Below are positions 60,692 to 64,000 of a stretch of DNA of 64,000 nucleotides, in pieces. Under the pieces are notes generated by a model, which had not been told where the DNA came from, did not search any database, and was given only the letters and a program-made list of their open reading frames with translations. The stretch is from Clostridium sp. MSJ-8 (GTDB taxonomy: Bacteria > Bacillota > Clostridia > Clostridiales > Clostridiaceae): NCBI RefSeq assembly GCF_018918325.1, contig NZ_JAHLQH010000012.1:99409-163408 (forward strand), given 5' to 3'. A program made the position numbers and the translations under genes. Position 1 is the stretch's first letter, and every line of letters begins with the position of its first letter.

Positions 60692-61418
60692 AAGAAATAA
60701 ACTAATTGGTTTGATTACACTTCTTATATTGTGGCAAGTAATTGCAATAGTTATAGACAAAGAAATATATTTACCTAAGCTACAAAATGTAATTGAAGGG
60801 TTATTAAATATAATAAAAGAGAAAGAATTTTATTATAATATATTATTCAGTTTATTAAGAACTAGTGTAAGTTATATATTAGCTTTGATACTAGCAATAA
60901 TATTAGGGATACTCGTAAAGGTGTATCCCTTCTTTAAAGATTTTTTAGTGTCTTTTAATGCAATAGGAAAGACTATACCAACTATGGTTTTAGTAGTATT
61001 AGCACTTATTTGGTTTGATAAGAATATGGTTCCTTATGTAGTGGGATTTCTTATTGTGTTTCCTATATTGTATGAGGGGGGACTTAGTGCACTTAATAGT
61101 GTAAGTAATGATATATTAGATATGTGTAAAGTGTATAATGTTTCACTTAAAACAAAAATATTAAAGATATATTTTAATGTAATAATGAATTATGTTGTGG
61201 AGACATTTATGTCATGTTTTTCTCTTACATTTAAGGTTGTAATTGCAGGAGAAGTTCATGGAAGGCCAGACTATGGGATAGGCTCTGCTATACAAAATGC
61301 TAAGATAAATTTTGAGATAACAGAGGTATATAGTTGGATTGTGTTAATAGCTATTGTATCTTTGTGCTTAGAATATTTTAATAGGATACTTTTGGTGAAA
61401 ATGAGAAAATGGGAGTAA
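60666..61418 (+). CDS. ABC transporter permease (SsuC/ThiX-like)
   Basis: 250 residues and about six helices. The coupling loop is DILDMCKVYNVSLKTKILKIYF, which replaces the usual EAA(x)3G, and the later stretch GEVHGRPDYGIGSAIQNAK is typical of BPD_transp_1 permeases of the SsuC/TauC group. It starts inside the binding-protein gene (26 bp overlap), so translation is coupled. The stop lies inside the run-up to the ATPase gene (6 bp before its ATG). Confidence 0.88.
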   Translation: MKEFSWKTKRNKLIGLITLLILWQVIAIVIDKEIYLPKLQNVIEGLLNIIKEKEFYYNILFSLLRTSVSYILALILAIILGILVKVYPFFKDFLVSFNAIGKTIPTMVLVVLALIWFDKNMVPYVVGFLIVFPILYEGGLSALNSVSNDILDMCKVYNVSLKTKILKIYFNVIMNYVVETFMSCFSLTFKVVIAGEVHGRPDYGIGSAIQNAKINFEITEVYSWIVLIAIVSLCLEYFNRILLVKMRKWE

Positions 61419-61423
61419 GATAT

Positions 61424-62086
61424 ATGAGAATAGAACATCTTAACAAGTCGTTTCAAGGAAATGTCATATTTAAAGATTTTTTTATTGATTTCATTGATGA
61501 AGAAATTAATTGTATAGTAGGGAGATCTGGTGTAGGCAAAACTACATTACTTAATATTTTAGCAGGGCTAGATAATAATTATAAAGGCGATGTATTAGGA
61601 AATAAAGTTGATGAAATAAGTTATATATTTCAAGAAGATAGGCTTATTCCATATTTAACAGTAAAAGAGAACATAGAATTGTTTGTATATAATTACTATA
61701 ATCATGATGAAGCAACTGAGAAGATAAAAAGTGTATTTAAGCTTTTACATATAGAAAACATATTGAATATGTATCCAATGAAGTTAAGTGGAGGAATGAG
61801 ACAACGAGTTAATATAGCAAGAGCTTTAATAAAACCTTCTAGATTTATATTAATGGATGAGCCGTTTAAGTCATTAGATTATAAAACTAAATATTCAATA
61901 ATGAAAGAAACAAAATATATATTCAGTGAAGGAAAAAAGACTGTAATATTTGTTACACATGATGTTGATGAAGCTATATATATGGGCAAAAGAATTATAG
62001 TTTTAGGAGATAATCCTATTAAGATAAAGGAAATATTTGAAGAAGAATTAGAAGATAAAAAAAGCAATATAATAGATATGCTTTAA
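61424..62086 (+). CDS. ABC transporter ATP-binding protein (SsuB/ThiZ-like)
   Basis: 220 residues from ATG 61424, 8 bases after GGGAG; an in-frame ATG at 61409 lies before that site. Walker A GRSGVGKTT (about 32-40), Q-loop YIFQEDRLIPYLTV, signature KLSGGMRQRVNIARAL, Walker B FILMDEPFKSLD, switch FVTHDVDEAIYMGKRIIVL. The SGGMRQR signature and MDEPF are typical of taurine/sulfonate/nitrate-type ATPases. Short version of the family with a minimal C-terminus. Confidence 0.92.
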   Translation: MRIEHLNKSFQGNVIFKDFFIDFIDEEINCIVGRSGVGKTTLLNILAGLDNNYKGDVLGNKVDEISYIFQEDRLIPYLTVKENIELFVYNYYNHDEATEKIKSVFKLLHIENILNMYPMKLSGGMRQRVNIARALIKPSRFILMDEPFKSLDYKTKYSIMKETKYIFSEGKKTVIFVTHDVDEAIYMGKRIIVLGDNPIKIKEIFEEELEDKKSNIIDML

Positions 62087-62134
62087 ATTTTCTGATATAC
62101 TATAAAAGTATTAATATATGGGGAGGGGCAATTA

Positions 62135-63136
62135 ATGATAATTATTCCAGAAGGATATAGCAGTAAAGGTACTCTAATAGAAACAGAAGTGAACATTAAA
62201 AAGATTAAGGATTATTTTGAAAATAGACTTGCAGTTAATTTAGATTTAACTAGAGTTTCAGCACCTTTGTTTGTAGATGCAGAAACAGGACTTAATGACA
62301 ATTTAAATGGAGTTGAGAGACCAGTAGCTTTTGATATAAAAGCTAACAATAAGGTGGTAGAGATAGTTCATTCATTAGCAAAATGGAAGAGGATGTCGCT
62401 TAAAAGATATGGATTTGAAGTAGGAAAAGGTTTATATACTGATATGAATGCCATAAGAAGAGATGAGGATATGGATAATTTACATTCTATATATGTAGAT
62501 CAATGGGATTGGGAGAAAATTATATCTAAAGAAGACAGAAATATAGATACACTAAAATCAGTAGTTAATAGTATATACAAAACTTTTAAAGAAACTGAAG
62601 AGTTTGTAGCAACTAATATTGGTGGAATAGAAAAGGAATTACCTGAGGATATATATTTTATTACAACTCAAGAATTAGAAGACAAGTATCCTAATCTTAC
62701 ATCAAAAGAAAGAGAAGATGCAATATGTAAAGAGAAAAAGGCTGTATTCATAATGCAAATAGGAGATGTTATGAATTCAGGCGAAAAACATGATGGAAGA
62801 GCTCCAGATTATGATGATTGGAAATTAAATGGAGACATTGTATTCTGGTATCCGTTATTAAATAGAGCATTTGAAGTTTCTTCAATGGGAATAAGAGTAG
62901 ATGAAGACTCTTTAAGAGAACAATTAAAGAAATCTAATTGTGAAGAAAGAGCTAATCTTGAATTCCATAGAATGTTACTTAATAAGCAATTACCTTATAC
63001 AGTAGGTGGAGGAATAGGACAATCAAGGATATGTATGTTCTTACTTAAAAAAGCTCATATAGGAGAAGTGCAAGCATCTACATGGGATGATGAGAATTAT
63101 ACATTATGTAAGCAAAATAATATAAACTTATTATAA
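62135..63136 (+). CDS. asnA: aspartate-ammonia ligase (asparagine synthetase A)
   Basis: 333 residues, normal AsnA length. It makes asparagine from aspartate, ammonia and ATP via an aspartyl-adenylate. The fold is class II tRNA-synthetase-like: [26 protein letters not shown] early, [12 protein letters not shown] and [16 protein letters not shown] (ATP/Arg motif region), [11 protein letters not shown], and the last motif [16 protein letters not shown] (about 289-304) with the motif-3 Arg. GGGGAGGGGC precedes the ATG. It is monocistronic with its own terminator. Confidence 0.96.
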   Translation: MIIIPEGYSSKGTLIETEVNIKKIKDYFENRLAVNLDLTRVSAPLFVDAETGLNDNLNGVERPVAFDIKANNKVVEIVHSLAKWKRMSLKRYGFEVGKGLYTDMNAIRRDEDMDNLHSIYVDQWDWEKIISKEDRNIDTLKSVVNSIYKTFKETEEFVATNIGGIEKELPEDIYFITTQELEDKYPNLTSKEREDAICKEKKAVFIMQIGDVMNSGEKHDGRAPDYDDWKLNGDIVFWYPLLNRAFEVSSMGIRVDEDSLREQLKKSNCEERANLEFHRMLLNKQLPYTVGGGIGQSRICMFLLKKAHIGEVQASTWDDENYTLCKQNNINLL

Positions 63137-63148
63137 TAAATATTTTGT

Positions 63149-63214
63149 AAGAGTCTTATGACAAGGTTCCAAGACTTGTTTTTGGGGGCTGTCATAAGGC
63201 TATTTTTTTCTTTT
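63149..63214 (+). terminator. terminator of asnA
   Basis: AGTCTTATGACA pairs with TGTCATAAGGCT (one imperfect pair), with a small inner hairpin around AAGGTTCC, and a T7 run follows. Confidence 0.85.
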
Positions 63215-63248
63215 TTTTTAGGTAGTATGCTCTAATATTATATAAGTA

Positions 63249-63313
63249 AACCACTCTCTACACCTCAAAGTATTTAAAATATAATTGTCTTTTAGTATAG
63301 AGAATGGTTTTAA
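63249..63313 (-). terminator. hairpin downstream of the 117-residue minus-strand gene
   Basis: AAACCACTCTCTACAC (63249-63264) and the opposite GTATAGAGAATGGTTTT (63295-63311) are nearly inverse-complementary. A-rich on both flanks, so weak on either strand. Confidence 0.5.
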
Positions 63314-63667
63314 TTAATCCTGTAATAGTAAATTTTTAGGTTTGACTAATTTCTTATAGTCTTTTCTTTGATTAACTAGAGTGACTAGATCTTTATTAGT
63401 CAATTTTATAAATTTTATATACCACAAATCTTTATCATAATCATAATTAAATTCTTGAATCATTACTTTATTTTTCTTGAATTCATTTAAATAATCAGTA
63501 ATAGATTCATGAACTTTAGATATGGATTTTGTATTTAAATTCAATATATCAATAAAGAAAGAATCTCTAATTTCAATATAATCATTATTCATTAAATATG
63601 CGGATATTCTTAATAGTTGGATTTGATATATTAAAAGTACTGTTTTAGGTAAATTGCTATATCTCAT
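63314..63667 (-). CDS. hypothetical protein, possibly a fragment
   Basis: 117 residues, charged, no membrane segment or motif that I recognise. It is Lys/Asn/Ile-rich with patterns like YLNEFKKNKVMIQEF and YDKDLWYIKFIKLTNKDL that suggest an alpha/beta domain. No clear Shine-Dalgarno sequence precedes the ATG. It ends about 30 bp from the left end of an IS3-like remnant, which could have truncated its upstream part. The clear hairpin downstream supports a real transcription unit. Treat as tentative. Confidence 0.4.
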   Translation of the reverse strand: MRYSNLPKTVLLIYQIQLLRISAYLMNNDYIEIRDSFFIDILNLNTKSISKVHESITDYLNEFKKNKVMIQEFNYDYDKDLWYIKFIKLTNKDLVTLVNQRKDYKKLVKPKNLLLQD

Positions 63668-63695
63668 TTTTAAGAATTCTGGTGTTAGTATAAAG

Positions 63696-64000
63696 TAGTG
63701 GACACATTAAATCAAACTAAGTAAAATATTATTTAGTTAAGAAAGGATGTGTCCATTATGGGAAAGGGCAGAAGATATGATCAAGATTATAAGGATATGA
63801 AAGATGAATGAACTTAGGTTATGTGCAGTAGCTGTAAAAAAATACAAGCCTCATTCAAATAAAAAGGTTATAGAGGGATTAGAAAACGTTTTAAAAAGAG
63901 ATTTTACAACTACTTCGATTAATGAAAAATGGGTGGGAGATATTACTTATATTCATACTATTAAAGATGGTTGGTGTTATTTAGCTTCAGTTCTTGACTT
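63696..64000 (+). mobile_element. IS3-family insertion sequence remnant, continuing past the window
   Basis: Left end near TAGTGGACACATTAAA (63696-63711). The orfA start ATG 63758 gives MGKGRRYDQDYKDMKDE then a stop; at once an orfB-like frame (63804-64000) reads RLCAVAVKKYKPHSNKKV and WVGDITYIHTIKDGWCYLASVLD, the region of the first DDE aspartate of IS3/IS150-type transposases. Most of orfA and the first part of orfB are deleted, so the element is inactive. TGGACACAT (63699-63707) and ATGTGTCCA (63748-63756) form a hairpin that covers the orfA ribosome binding site. Confidence 0.85.
63758..64000 (+). pseudogene. IS3-family transposase, internally deleted
   Basis: Remains of both frames: 17 codons of orfA, then a 65-codon piece of orfB that overlaps in another frame and continues beyond the window. 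The D of VGDITYIHT corresponds to the first catalytic aspartate; a helix-turn-helix is absent. The deletion between them excludes a normal -1 frameshift fusion product. Confidence 0.8.

Noticed and set aside
63314..63667. Antitoxin or phage gene
   Set aside because: No motif, partner gene or phage context seen; reported only as a tentative hypothetical gene.
1..64000. rRNA or tRNA genes, prophage, plasmid or chromosomal origin signals
   Set aside because: Looked for conserved cloverleaf ends (TTCRANNC near CCA), rRNA stretches, DnaA-box clusters and phage structural genes; none was found by eye.

Overview
This is an AT-rich segment of a low-GC Gram-positive chromosome, most likely from an anaerobic member of the Clostridia (Clostridium or Peptostreptococcaceae-like). 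The inference rests on strong AGGAGG-type ribosome binding sites, A/T-ending codon use, a four-subunit 2-oxoacid:ferredoxin oxidoreductase, ThiH-type thiazole synthesis, BceRSAB-like and NEAT/Isd-like systems, and a degenerate Rpn-type transposase gene. No rRNA, tRNA, CRISPR array, prophage or replication origin was recognised.

Layout. 1-2795: end of a cytidylate kinase-like gene, then a repeat-rich island with a broken rpn gene. 2796-7810: small membrane protein, two-component system and BceAB-like ABC transporter. 8030-10300: metE. 10343-13950 (minus strand): UMF1-type transporter, zinc-dependent phospholipase-like protein, amidohydrolase, ECF S component. 14288-17258: two tandem ANTAR-type antitermination elements, a nucleobase/aminohydrolase-type deaminase and an NCS2 permease. 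17425-22525: GGDEF protein, two candidate guanidine-IV (mepA) elements with a small protein and a MATE pump, HAD phosphatase, aldo-keto reductase. 22690-26771: truncated EamA transporter, then thiSFGHE. 26963-34381: second MATE pump, then a methionine-to-cysteine operon (methyltransferase, mccB, mccA, metQNI) behind a polycysteine leader peptide and attenuator. 34462-39937: arylacetate-CoA-ligase-like protein, 2-oxoacid:ferredoxin oxidoreductase and aminotransferase, which together suggest oxidative fermentation of amino acids. 40133-43652: fabF and putP. 44108-48798: Fur-box-controlled NEAT/heme uptake operon. 49389-51588: amino acid ABC transporter with a fused binding protein and permease. 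51780-57812: secreted protein, then a cupin-type XRE regulator and a GABA/polyamine-like operon with lrgAB and a nitrilase-family amidase. 57865-63136: GGDEF protein, an SsuABC/ThiXYZ-type ABC transporter, asnA. 63314-64000: small hypothetical gene and an IS3-family remnant.

The most interesting content is non-coding. (i) The leader at 28371-28638 encodes a 41-residue peptide with four consecutive Cys codons, followed by a protector hairpin and mutually exclusive antiterminator and terminator helices. It sits before exactly the genes needed to make cysteine from methionine. (ii) Two successive dual-hexaloop hairpin/terminator units precede the deaminase/NCS2 operon and fit the ANTAR target pattern (A at loop position 1, G at position 4). 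(iii) Three near-full copies and several reduced copies of a roughly 380-bp nested palindrome lie just after stop codons. In reduced copies matching segments of both arms are absent together. They are often joined to a roughly 150-bp MITE-like element with long terminal inverted repeats. (iv) A shared operator word, TATAACGCA, lies between the -35 and -10 of the promoters for the XRE/cupin regulator and for the next operon.
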